From: JAFLTL01 sp964389525
Lineage (GTDB): Bacteria > Bacteroidota > Bacteroidia > Bacteroidales > Muribaculaceae
Assembly (NCBI GenBank): GCA_964389525.1
Contig: CAYMEX010000001.1
Span: forward strand, 248,001-312,000
Direction: 5' to 3'
Length of the DNA: 64,000 nucleotides
The notes under the pieces were generated by a model. That model searched no databases. It was not told where the DNA came from and saw only the letters and a program-made list of their open reading frames with translations. The first letter of the stretch is position 1. Every line of letters starts with the position of its first letter. Below, piece by piece: positions 16,611-25,112 of the stretch. A program made the translations under genes and the position numbers.

Positions 16611-18383
16611 TTACTGTATGTTGAGCTGCGGTGTGAGAGCCTGTACGCCACGCAGCGATGAGACGCGGTTGATCTCGCAACTGATGGCATATGCTTCCTC
16701 GCCGACGATGGCGCGGCGCACTGACGTGTCGAGGTCGCGTGAGGCTGCAATGAGAATGCTCCAGATGTTGGGCTTCGCCTCGGGATATTCGACGACCTTG
16801 TAGGAGTCGAGCTCTGCTTCTTCGGCAATCGCCGTGATGGCCTGGTCGAGTGTGCCTATCTCGTCGACGAGACCGATATTGAGCGCGGTGACACCATCCC
16901 ATACGCGTCCTTCGGCTATGGCCTTGATTGAGTCGACCTCCATGTGGCGTCCTTCGGCGCAACGGCCGACAAATGTCTCGTAGCCACGGTTGACCATCTG
17001 CTGCATCGACGCCAGTTCAAACGGGGTGAGGGGTCGGGTGATGTCGGGGAATGATGCCGACGTGTTGGTCGACACAGTGCTCTGTGTTATGCCGAGCTTG
17101 TCGGTGAGGAGTCCCTGAAGGTTGGGGATAAGTCCGAAGATGCCTATAGAACCTGTAAGTGTGACGGGTGAGGCGTATATGCGGTCGGCTCCGCATGAGA
17201 TGTAATATCCCCCGGAAGCGGCGTAGTCGCCCATCGACACGTAGAGTGGCTTTCCGGCGGCCTTGAACTGCTCGAGTGCCTCCCAAATCTGCTCGGAGGC
17301 GAAGGCCGATCCGCCGGGAGAGTTGACACGGAGCACCATGGCGGCCACATCGTCGTTTTCGGCGAGGTCAAGTATCTGTGGAACGAGGTTGTCGGATGTG
17401 ATGCCTGTCGAGCCAGACTCAGCAATCTCACCTTCGGCATAAAGCACGGCTATCTCTTTGCCACGTTTTGCAAACGAAAGAGGGGATGTGGTGTCGTAGT
17501 CGTCGGGCGAAATGAACGGAATGGCTTTGTCGTGGTTTATGCCGATGCGGTCGCGTATGATGTCTTCGGCCTGATGACGATAGAGCAGCGAATCGACAAT
17601 GCCGCGACTGACAAGCGTCCCGGGGGCCTGTGTCAGTAGCATGCTGTCGGCCCAGGCGTTGACTTCGGCCTGCCCGACGCTGCGGTTGTCGGCGATGTGG
17701 GCGGAGACTTCGCTCCACATGGCGTCGAGCAGTGTCTGCATCTGCAGACGGTTGGCGTCGGAAATGCCTGTGAGGATGTAGGGCTCGACGGCGCTTTTGA
17801 ATGTCCCGACTTTCACGACCTGCACCTCGACTCCGAGTTTGTCGAGTAATCCTTTGTAGAATGTGATGTTGGATGCGAGGCCGTGTATGTCGACCATGCC
17901 CTCGGGGTTGAGGTATAGCTCAGACGCTCCCGATGCCACGATGTAGGATGCCTGTGAGATGTTATCGCCGTAGGCTATGACCCATTTGCCGGACTCTTCC
18001 TTGAACTCGTCGATTGCCGAAGCGAGTGCATAGACTGATGCGATGCCTCCCGATAGTGAGCCTGCGTCGATGTAGATGCCTTTGATGTTGTCGTCGGTTG
18101 CGGCGCGCTTGATGGCGTTAAGGGTAGGCTGAAGCAGGGTGGCTTCTTCCTGAATGCCGTAAATGACGGCCTGCATGTCGGGGTTGGACGGCCGTTCGGC
18201 AAGAGTTGTGGCGAGGTCGATGTAGAGTACACTGTTGTCGGTGACTTTGACTGATTCTTTTCCGGCGTTGCCAATGGAAACCATTGCGCCAAGAAAAACC
18301 AGACCTAATATGCCCAATATGGGAATTGATATCCAGATAGCCGCAAGGGCTGCAAGCATCGAGGTGAAAAAACGTTTCATCAT
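16611..18383 (-). CDS. sppA: Signal peptide peptidase SppA, 67K type
   Basis: A 590-residue membrane-bound serine peptidase that clears signal peptides. One N-terminal membrane segment (residues 7-37) is followed by two tandem SppA domains. The N-terminal domain should carry the catalytic lysine (VIAYGDNISQASYIVASGA region). The C-terminal domain carries the serine in GDYAASGGYYISCGADRIYA with SPVTLTGSIGIFGLIPN. Length and double domain match the E. coli-type enzyme. First gene of the sppA-lpxK-pnp-thiL-glgB run. Confidence 0.94.
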   Translation of the reverse strand: MMKRFFTSMLAALAAIWISIPILGILGLVFLGAMVSIGNAGKESVKVTDNSVLYIDLATTLAERPSNPDMQAVIYGIQEEATLLQPTLNAIKRAATDDNIKGIYIDAGSLSGGIASVYALASAIDEFKEESGKWVIAYGDNISQASYIVASGASELYLNPEGMVDIHGLASNITFYKGLLDKLGVEVQVVKVGTFKSAVEPYILTGISDANRLQMQTLLDAMWSEVSAHIADNRSVGQAEVNAWADSMLLTQAPGTLVSRGIVDSLLYRHQAEDIIRDRIGINHDKAIPFISPDDYDTTSPLSFAKRGKEIAVLYAEGEIAESGSTGITSDNLVPQILDLAENDDVAAMVLRVNSPGGSAFASEQIWEALEQFKAAGKPLYVSMGDYAASGGYYISCGADRIYASPVTLTGSIGIFGLIPNLQGLLTDKLGITQSTVSTNTSASFPDITRPLTPFELASMQQMVNRGYETFVGRCAEGRHMEVDSIKAIAEGRVWDGVTALNIGLVDEIGTLDQAITAIAEEAELDSYKVVEYPEAKPNIWSILIAASRDLDTSVRRAIVGEEAYAISCEINRVSSLRGVQALTPQLNIQ

Positions 18384-18435
18384 ACTGAATGAACCGATGA
18401 GTTTTTATTTTTCCTGAGTATATATACCAATTGCA

Positions 18436-18443
18436 CAAATATA
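18436..18443 (-). promoter_or_regulatory. sppA -7 box
   Basis: Minus-strand TATATTTG fits TAnnTTTG, 53 nt upstream of the sppA ATG. No clear -33 partner. Confidence 0.4.
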
Positions 18444-18605
18444 GTGTAAATAACGAAACATAGCGGAAGCGTCGTGTATAAAAAACAATCGGAAAGTTGA
18501 TATGAGTGTTAAAATTATTGAAAAGAATGTGCGAATTTCCATGCACGCCACCGCTTCTCAGGCTGAGGAACGACTCTCGCTCTTCTTTTCGTCGAATATT
18601 TATTA

Positions 18606-18613
18606 TACCTTTG
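18606..18613 (+). promoter_or_regulatory. ruvX -7 box
   Basis: TACCTTTG fits TAnnTTTG and ends 23 nt before the ruvX GTG start. The -33 region is only T-rich. Confidence 0.4.
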
Positions 18614-18635
18614 CAAGGAATTTAAAAACAGAGAA

Positions 18636-19067
18636 GTGGGAAGACTGCTGGCTATAGATTACGGACGTCGTCGCTGTGGAATTGCTGCGACAGATGCGTC
18701 GCGCATCGTGGCTACGGGCGTGGCTACCGTGCAGACGTCGAAGCTGACGGATTTCCTGAAGGATTATCTCTCGCGTGAGACGGTCGACATGATCGTCGTG
18801 GGTGAACCTCGCGACATGCACGGCGATCCGTCGGAATCGATGCGATATATCACTCCGGCAGTGGCGCGCCTGCGTCGCGATTTCCCGGATATGACGTTTG
18901 TCTACTTCGACGAACGGTTTACTTCGACGCTTGCACACCGCGCGATGATAGACGGCGGTATGAGGAAGTCGCGCAGACAGGTGAAAGGGGAGGCCGACGT
19001 TATGGCTGCCACGATCATCCTGAATGATTTTCTCGAAAGTCAGGCCTACCGAATGACTCTAAATTGA
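18636..19067 (+). CDS. ruvX: Putative pre-16S rRNA nuclease / Holliday junction resolvase
   Basis: A 143-residue YqgF/RuvX RNase H-fold protein thought to mature the 16S rRNA 5' end. It begins GRLLAIDYGRRRCGIAATD, with the catalytic aspartate in AIDYG, then VVGEPRDMHGDPS, the FDERFTSTLA motif, and DVMAATIILNDFL at the end. Start is the GTG at 18636, because the conserved GR-LAIDYG begins directly after it. Followed by def after 16 nt. Confidence 0.92.
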   Translation: MGRLLAIDYGRRRCGIAATDASRIVATGVATVQTSKLTDFLKDYLSRETVDMIVVGEPRDMHGDPSESMRYITPAVARLRRDFPDMTFVYFDERFTSTLAHRAMIDGGMRKSRRQVKGEADVMAATIILNDFLESQAYRMTLN

Positions 19068-19083
19068 ATCCATTAATACAGAA

Positions 19084-19644
19084 ATGAAATTACCAATATA
19101 TCTTTACGGGCATCCTGTGCTCAGAAAAGAGTGCGAGGAAGTCGAGGAGAATTATCCCGGACTGAAAGAACTGATCGCCGACATGTATGAGACTATGGCG
19201 GCGGCGGAGGGTGTGGGTCTCGCCGCTCCGCAGATAGGGCGCAACATACGTCTTGTAGTGATCGACGCCGATGTGCTCGGCGATGATTTCCCTGAGTGCG
19301 AAGGACGGAGACTGACGCTGATCAACCCTGAAATAGAAATACTCGACGGCGACAAGGTGAGCCGCAACGAGGGGTGCCTGAGTGTGCCGGGACTGTCGGA
19401 GAGCGTTTCGCGCGTGGAGCACATCAGACTCAACTGGCTCGACGAGGATTTCACGGAGCATGAGGAGGAGATGAGCGGTTTCCTGTCGCGAATCGTGCAG
19501 CATGAGCTCGATCACCTTGACGGACAACTGTATATCGACCACATATCGCCCATAAGAAAACAGCTTATACGTTCAAAGCTGCGTAATATAGCGGAAGGAC
19601 GTACACGCTGCGATTATCCGACCAAGTACGCTCCCAAAAAATAA
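19084..19644 (+). CDS. def: Peptide deformylase
   Basis: Removes the formyl group from nascent proteins; a metalloenzyme of 186 residues. All three motifs are intact: GVGLAAPQIG, EGCLSVPG (metal-binding Cys) and QHELDHLDG (two metal His and catalytic Glu). Lies between ruvX and the ABC-F gene with gaps under 20 nt. Confidence 0.96.
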   Translation: MKLPIYLYGHPVLRKECEEVEENYPGLKELIADMYETMAAAEGVGLAAPQIGRNIRLVVIDADVLGDDFPECEGRRLTLINPEIEILDGDKVSRNEGCLSVPGLSESVSRVEHIRLNWLDEDFTEHEEEMSGFLSRIVQHELDHLDGQLYIDHISPIRKQLIRSKLRNIAEGRTRCDYPTKYAPKK

Positions 19645-19662
19645 TCCACATCAAACTGAATT

Positions 19663-21348
19663 ATGGCAGACGACAAGAAGATAATTTTCTCGATGGTGGG
19701 GGTAAGCAAGACTTATCCTCCGCAAAAGCAGGTATTGAAAAACATATATCTGTCGTTTTTCTATGGAGCCAAGATCGGTATCATCGGTCTGAACGGCTCG
19801 GGTAAGTCTTCGCTTCTGAAGATCATAGCCGGAATAGACAAGAGCTTTCAGGGAGAAGTGGTGTTCTCTCCGGGCTATTCGGTCGGCTATCTGGAGCAGG
19901 AGCCTCAGCTCGATCCCGACAAGACTGTGCTTGAGGTCGTGCGCGAAGGTGTGCAGCCGATCATGGATATGCTCAAGGAGTTTGATGAGGTTAACGCTGC
20001 ATTCGGCGACCCCGACGTGCTCGAGGATCCCGACAAGATGGATGCCCTGATCGCCCGACAGGGTGAGCTTCAGGACAAGCTGGACGCAGCCGACGCATGG
20101 AATATAGACAGCAAGCTGGAGCGTGCGATGGATGCGCTGCAGTGTCCGCCTGACGACCAGACGATCTCCACCCTGTCGGGTGGTGAACGCCGCCGTGTGG
20201 CTCTGTGCCGTCTGCTTCTGCAGCAGCCCGACGTGCTTCTGCTTGACGAGCCGACCAACCATCTCGACGCCGAGAGCATCGACTGGCTCGAGCAGCATCT
20301 GCAGCAGTATCCCGGCACTGTGATCGCCATCACCCACGACCGCTATTTCCTCGACCATGTGGCAGGCTGGATTCTTGAACTTGACCGTGGCGAGGGAATC
20401 CCCTGGAAGGGCAACTATTCGTCGTGGCTCGATCAGAAGACAAAGCGCATGGCTCAGGAGGAGAAGCAGGCCTCGAAGCGCCGCAAGACTCTCGAGCGTG
20501 AGCTCGAATGGGTGAGAATGGCACCTAAAGCGCGTCAGGCCAAGGGAAAGGCTCGTCTGAACAGCTATGACAAACTTCTGAACGAGGATCAGAAGCAGAA
20601 GGAGGAGCGTCTGGAGATATTCATACCGAACGGCCCGCGCCTCGGCAACAAGGTGATCGAGGGCAAGGGACTTGCCAAGGCATACGGCAAGAAGCAGCTC
20701 TTCAAGGATCTGGATTTCACACTTCCACCGGCCGGTATCGTGGGCGTGATAGGTCCTAACGGCGCAGGCAAGACTACGCTATTCCGCCTGATCATGGGGC
20801 AGGAGACGCCTGATGCCGGCACGTTTGACGTGGGCGAGACTGTAAAGGTGGCCTATGTGGATCAGCGTCACCATGACCTGTTGCCGGAGAAGAGCGTGTA
20901 TGAGGTGATATCGCAGGGCGTCGAGTCTTTCAGGATGGGAGGCCGCGATGTGAATGCACGCGCGTATCTGTCGAAGTTCAATTTCACAGGTGCCGATCAG
21001 GAGAAGAAGATCGGAGTGCTGTCGGGCGGCGAACGTAACCGTCTGCATCTTGCGATGGCTCTGAAAGAGGAGGGCAATGTGATACTTCTCGACGAGCCGA
21101 CCAACGACATAGACGTGAACACGCTGCGCGCACTGGAGGAGGGTCTGGAGGACTTTGCCGGATGTGCGGTAGTTGTGAGCCACGACCGCTGGTTCCTTGA
21201 CAGAATATGCACGCATATACTGTCGTTTGAAGGAGACGGTGAAGTCGTATTCTATCAGGGCAGCTACTCGGACTACGAGGAGTGGAAGAAGGCTCGCAAC
21301 GGAGGCAAGGAGCTTCCGCGCCGCCGCTACCGCAAGCTGATGGAATAA
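19663..21348 (+). CDS. ettA: ABC-F translation factor, EttA type
   Basis: A 561-residue soluble protein with two ABC ATPase domains and no membrane segments. Walker A motifs are GLNGSGKSSLL and GPNGAGKTTLF. Signature motifs are LSGGERRRVAL and LSGGERNRLHL, with LLDEPTNHLDAES and LLDEPTNDIDVNT. The charged linker between them (about residues 245-320, MAQEEKQASKRRKTLERELEWVR) is the P-site tRNA interaction region. Length and the EYVRMAPKARQAKGKAR-like stretch point to EttA, the factor gating the first elongation step in response to ATP/ADP. Confidence 0.92.
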   Translation: MADDKKIIFSMVGVSKTYPPQKQVLKNIYLSFFYGAKIGIIGLNGSGKSSLLKIIAGIDKSFQGEVVFSPGYSVGYLEQEPQLDPDKTVLEVVREGVQPIMDMLKEFDEVNAAFGDPDVLEDPDKMDALIARQGELQDKLDAADAWNIDSKLERAMDALQCPPDDQTISTLSGGERRRVALCRLLLQQPDVLLLDEPTNHLDAESIDWLEQHLQQYPGTVIAITHDRYFLDHVAGWILELDRGEGIPWKGNYSSWLDQKTKRMAQEEKQASKRRKTLERELEWVRMAPKARQAKGKARLNSYDKLLNEDQKQKEERLEIFIPNGPRLGNKVIEGKGLAKAYGKKQLFKDLDFTLPPAGIVGVIGPNGAGKTTLFRLIMGQETPDAGTFDVGETVKVAYVDQRHHDLLPEKSVYEVISQGVESFRMGGRDVNARAYLSKFNFTGADQEKKIGVLSGGERNRLHLAMALKEEGNVILLDEPTNDIDVNTLRALEEGLEDFAGCAVVVSHDRWFLDRICTHILSFEGDGEVVFYQGSYSDYEEWKKARNGGKELPRRRYRKLME

Positions 21349-21375
21349 AACGGCTCTGAAAATTGTTATAAACCT

Positions 21376-21417
21376 GAGGGGTGCTTTTCCATGGATAAAG
21401 ATGTGGAGGCGCCCCTC
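21376..21417 (+). terminator. Long inverted repeat after ettA
   Basis: GAGGGGTGC and GCGCCCCTC (9 bp with one G-T) enclose 24 nt. There is no T-run, so it could be a weak terminator or attenuator between ettA and the next gene. Confidence 0.4.
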
Positions 21418-21443
21418 TGTAACAATTGAAAACTGACGCGAGA

Positions 21444-22181
21444 ATGATACGGATAATAATTGCGGCACTGGCGGTGGTTGCCGGTATGGTGTCGATGTAC
21501 GGACAAAAGGTAGAAACGACGCTTGCGGAGCGCGCATCGAACTTTTATGCGCGTGGCGAGTGGGCGAGCTCACGGGCCGCATACACGACGCTTGCAAGAG
21601 AGAATGCCGGAACAACAGAATGCTGGGTGCGCGGAATCGTGTCGAGTCTTATGGCTGACGACGAGAAGTGGGCGCGCGAGGAGACTCTTGCCGGTATCGA
21701 CAACCATATACCGATCGACACGATTTTTGAGGATGTTTTCAGGGAGACTATATCGCATGGTAAAAGCGACATGTATGAGCGGTATATAACGGGACTGAAA
21801 GCGTCGGATCCGTGGCTCGGACGTGTAGTGGACCGCTGTCTGCTGAAGTATTATCTTTTCCGCGATGATGCGGGCAATATTGTGGCTACGGCTACGTCTC
21901 TGCTTGAATCCACTCCTGACAACCTGCTTTTTCTCCCGGCGCTTGCCTACGGCCAATTGCTGTCGGGCGACATGGAGGGGATGGCGGCGACCAACAAGCG
22001 CATACTTGAGCTTGACTCGCACAATCTCGATGCCCTCCTGTATCTCGCCAACTATTATTACGGCCAGTGGAAGAAGGGGGCTCGGGAAATGAAGTACGAG
22101 GCACTTGACTATGTGGCTCGTGCCGAGCGGCAGTGCAAGACTCCGCAGACCGAACGTATGCTCGCAGAGCTGCAGCGGTGA
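21444..22181 (+). CDS. Exported tetratricopeptide-like protein of unknown function
   Basis: A 245-residue protein from the ATG at 21444; an upstream in-frame TTG at 21426 would add six residues in front of the signal peptide and is less likely. The signal peptide is residues 1-20 (MIRIIIAALAVVAGMVSMYG). The mature part is helical with TPR-like spacing (ASNFYARGEWASSRAAYTTLA, FLPALAYGQLLSGDMEGMAAT, DALLYLANYYYGQWKKGA). No enzyme motif is seen. It may work in the periplasm as a scaffold, but this is inference. Confidence 0.7.
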   Translation: MIRIIIAALAVVAGMVSMYGQKVETTLAERASNFYARGEWASSRAAYTTLARENAGTTECWVRGIVSSLMADDEKWAREETLAGIDNHIPIDTIFEDVFRETISHGKSDMYERYITGLKASDPWLGRVVDRCLLKYYLFRDDAGNIVATATSLLESTPDNLLFLPALAYGQLLSGDMEGMAATNKRILELDSHNLDALLYLANYYYGQWKKGAREMKYEALDYVARAERQCKTPQTERMLAELQR

Positions 22182-22183
22182 TG

Positions 22184-22217
22184 GTAGTTATGATAGCTTA
22201 TGCAGCTACTATAGGGG
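22184..22217 (+). repeat. TAGCT-type intergenic repeat
   Basis: Gap sequence with GTAGTTATGATAGCTTATG and CAGCTACTATAGG, a degenerate member of the TAGCT family. It lies between two convergent genes. Confidence 0.5.
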
Positions 22218-22224
22218 GGATGTG

Positions 22225-23076
22225 CTAAAGGGTTATTGATACGGAAAAGCCTGTATAAGTGCCTCCGAACGGGGTATTGTCGACCAACGGGGAGAGAGAC
22301 ATGTTGATGCCAGTGTCGGAGGTGAGTCCGCGCCTGGCGGCAGAGCCGTGTGCCCTGTTTCCACGCAGATAGCCGAGTGCTTCGTTGAGCGGATCGGTGA
22401 GGAATGCGACGATGTATCCGAGCGGCCTCGATCCCCACAGGTAATAGTCGCGGTCGACAATGTATCGCTTGATGATGTAGAATGTCTCGCCGAGAATCAG
22501 TCCGCCGAGTGGCGTGATGATAAGATCTTGCGTCGAGGGTACCTCGTTGAATGCCTCGATGCCGTATTCCCAGAATATCGTGGAAATGAAAGTGCAGTAG
22601 GCCCATGACTGCCATACGTTGCATCCCTGACTTCGCGCGGACATGTAGTAGGCGGCTCCGGCATAGGGATGCAGAATCTCGTTGAAGATGGGTTTGTCCT
22701 TATCCCATGTCGGACCTGCTTTCACATGCTCCCACCATCGCTTGAACGGGTTGGTGCGTGCGATCTCCGATTTATTCCATGCGGTGGCGTCTTCGGGTAG
22801 TATCTGCAGAATGCCGAGCATTGTCGCTCCCGCTCCGAATAGTACGCCTGTATTGGCGATCAGCCGTCCGCTATTTATGGCGCTTCGATTCCATGAGTAT
22901 GGCAGGTCGTAGATGCATGGCGTGAATTTACGTGGTTTGACCGATACGGGCTCGATAGTCAGCCGGCTTACCACGATGCTGTCGCGGGCGATGTCAATCA
23001 TCACCGGGTCGGGGGTGTCGGTGTAAGGCATTCCTACCGACGTGACAGCGAGTAGAATAGCAGAAAGGAATGTCAT
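22225..23076 (-). CDS. DUF3943 domain protein, exported
   Basis: A 283-residue protein with a short signal peptide (MTFLSAILLAVTSVGM). The conserved block of DUF3943 is present: ILHPYAGAAYYMSARSQG, CTFISTIFWEYGIEAFNEVPS and DLIITPLGGLILGE. The family is a small group of probable outer-membrane or periplasmic proteins without a known role. The gene stands alone between convergent neighbours. Confidence 0.8.
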   Translation of the reverse strand: MTFLSAILLAVTSVGMPYTDTPDPVMIDIARDSIVVSRLTIEPVSVKPRKFTPCIYDLPYSWNRSAINSGRLIANTGVLFGAGATMLGILQILPEDATAWNKSEIARTNPFKRWWEHVKAGPTWDKDKPIFNEILHPYAGAAYYMSARSQGCNVWQSWAYCTFISTIFWEYGIEAFNEVPSTQDLIITPLGGLILGETFYIIKRYIVDRDYYLWGSRPLGYIVAFLTDPLNEALGYLRGNRAHGSAARRGLTSDTGINMSLSPLVDNTPFGGTYTGFSVSITL

Positions 23077-23216
23077 GTGACGAATGTGTAATAAGTGTGT
23101 ATTTTCAGTAAAAAAACAACCACCGCGACGATTGGGTTGCGATGGCTGTAGTGTTTTATTGTGAAAAATATGTTAACGCAAAATGAACGTCAGAGCAGGA
23201 TGATATAAGGTGTGTT

Positions 23217-25112
23217 TTAGTTTATATTCCTGTAGATCAGCTTATCGCGCATGAGTAGCTCACGCGAGTCGAGCCGCTTGCGCAGGATCGATATTGCCTC
23301 GGAATGGCTTGATGGAGGCAACTGTGTGAGGATGTAGTCGAGGGTATGTCCGCTGCCGGAGGTGAGGTAGTCGATTGTGGCCTGAAGGGAGGCTACGGCG
23401 GCCGCCGGTTTTTTGCGGTCGCGGCGGCAGATGTCGCATCGGCCACAAGGCGTGGATGTGTTTTCTCCGAAATATGAGAGGATGGTGACCGAACGGCACT
23501 GTGTGTCGTCCCACGCAAAGCGTCGTACAGCCTCGATGCGTTCGGCCATGCGCTCGCGCCTGATCTCGTAGACCTCGCGGGGAATCGATATGCGTGACGC
23601 GTCATCGCGTGCCGATGTCCAGACAAGCCAGGGCGTGGACTTGCGCGGGATGAATGAAATGATCTTTGCGGATGAGAGGCGCAGCAGGGCTTCGTAGATT
23701 GTGCGGGGGGTGAGGTCGAGGCTGTGCGCGATGAGCTCTTCGTTGATCGGCGTGTAGTCGGCGAAGATGCCGGTGTAGTTGCGGAATATGGCGTTGAGCA
23801 CTCTCTCTGCCTCGGTGTCGATGTCGGCGGCATACAGATCGTCTTTCTCGACAAGCATGTAGACCTGTGCGGCGGTACGCCTGTCTTCGCTGAACTCGAT
23901 GTGTCCGGCCTGTGTGAGTATGTCGAGTGCGCTGCGGGTAGGAGCGGGCGGGAGTGAGAAGCGCTTGCAGAAGAGGCTGAAATTGAAATCGTAGAGTCTG
24001 TTCCAGCCGTCGCCGACGGCAACCTGCAGGAACACGCCCGCGAGATTGTAGACGCGGCGTATGAAATCTTTGTCGGGGAATGACTCGGAGATACGGCGCG
24101 AGAGTGTGGCTTTGTCGGAAGAGGAGACGAGCGTCACGGCGAATGACGGAAGGCCGTCGCGTCCGGCACGTCCGGCTTCCTGATAGTACTCCTCGAGCGA
24201 TGAGGGAAGGTCGTAGTGTACGACCACACGAACATCGGGTTTGTCGATGCCCATGCCGAATGCGTTTGTGGCCACCATGACGCGCAGTGTACCCTGTTTC
24301 CAGAGGTTCTGCCTCTCGTTCTTCTCCTCGGCTGAGAGTCCGGCGTGGTAGAACGAAGCCGGGATCTGCGCTTCGGAGAGGATTCGGGCAATTTCGGCCG
24401 TGCGCCGACGTGAACGGACGTAGACGATGGCTGTGCCCGGTACGCCGTTGAGGACTTTAAGGAGCTGGGAATCTTTGTTGTCGGTGTACCTGACGATGTA
24501 GGATAGATTGTCGCGGTCGAAGCTGCGGGCAAAAATGTGGTCGCCTTTCATGCGCAGTGACGCGCGTATGTCGTCGACAACTCGCGGCGTGGCAGAGGCG
24601 GTGAGGGCGAGAACCGGGAGAGCGGGGAAGGTGTCGCGCAGGGTGGCGATGCGGAGATAGGAAGGACGGAAGTCGTAGCCCCACTGAGAGATGCAGTGCG
24701 CTTCGTCGACAACAAGAAGCGAGAGCGGTATCTGGCGCAGAAGATCGACAAAAGACGGGTCGGCAAGTTTCTCGGGTGAGACGTAGAGCATGCGGGCTTT
24801 GCCGACACGGCATCGGTCGATTGCAAGGTTGCGCTCGTGGAGCGTCATGCCGGAATGGATGCATGCGGCTGTGATGCCGTGCTGGCGGAGGTTGTCGATC
24901 TGATCTTTCATAAGGGAGATCAGGGGTGTGACAACGATCGTCAGTCCGGGCAGAATGAGAGCCGGCACCTGAAACGTGATGCTCTTGCCTCCGCCGGTGG
25001 GAAGGAGCCCGAGCGTGTCGTGACTTGAAAGCACGGAGGTGACGATCTCCTCCTGCATCGGGCGGAAGGAGTCGTAGCCCCAGTAGCGTTTCAGTGTCTC
25101 ACGCGGGGTCAT
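23217..25112 (-). CDS. recQ: ATP-dependent DNA helicase RecQ
   Basis: A 631-residue 3'-5' helicase for recombination and repair. Walker A LLPTGGGKS is at residues 36-44, the DEAH box in LLVVDEAHCISQWGYDFRPSY, and motif VI in YYQEAGRAGRDG. The RecQ-C zinc site follows with C-x16-CGRCDIC. The C-terminus has no obvious HRDC domain; it ends in a helical stretch after DYLTSGSGHTLDYIL. It overlaps recJ by four bases. Confidence 0.95.
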   Translation of the reverse strand: MTPRETLKRYWGYDSFRPMQEEIVTSVLSSHDTLGLLPTGGGKSITFQVPALILPGLTIVVTPLISLMKDQIDNLRQHGITAACIHSGMTLHERNLAIDRCRVGKARMLYVSPEKLADPSFVDLLRQIPLSLLVVDEAHCISQWGYDFRPSYLRIATLRDTFPALPVLALTASATPRVVDDIRASLRMKGDHIFARSFDRDNLSYIVRYTDNKDSQLLKVLNGVPGTAIVYVRSRRRTAEIARILSEAQIPASFYHAGLSAEEKNERQNLWKQGTLRVMVATNAFGMGIDKPDVRVVVHYDLPSSLEEYYQEAGRAGRDGLPSFAVTLVSSSDKATLSRRISESFPDKDFIRRVYNLAGVFLQVAVGDGWNRLYDFNFSLFCKRFSLPPAPTRSALDILTQAGHIEFSEDRRTAAQVYMLVEKDDLYAADIDTEAERVLNAIFRNYTGIFADYTPINEELIAHSLDLTPRTIYEALLRLSSAKIISFIPRKSTPWLVWTSARDDASRISIPREVYEIRRERMAERIEAVRRFAWDDTQCRSVTILSYFGENTSTPCGRCDICRRDRKKPAAAVASLQATIDYLTSGSGHTLDYILTQLPPSSHSEAISILRKRLDSRELLMRDKLIYRNIN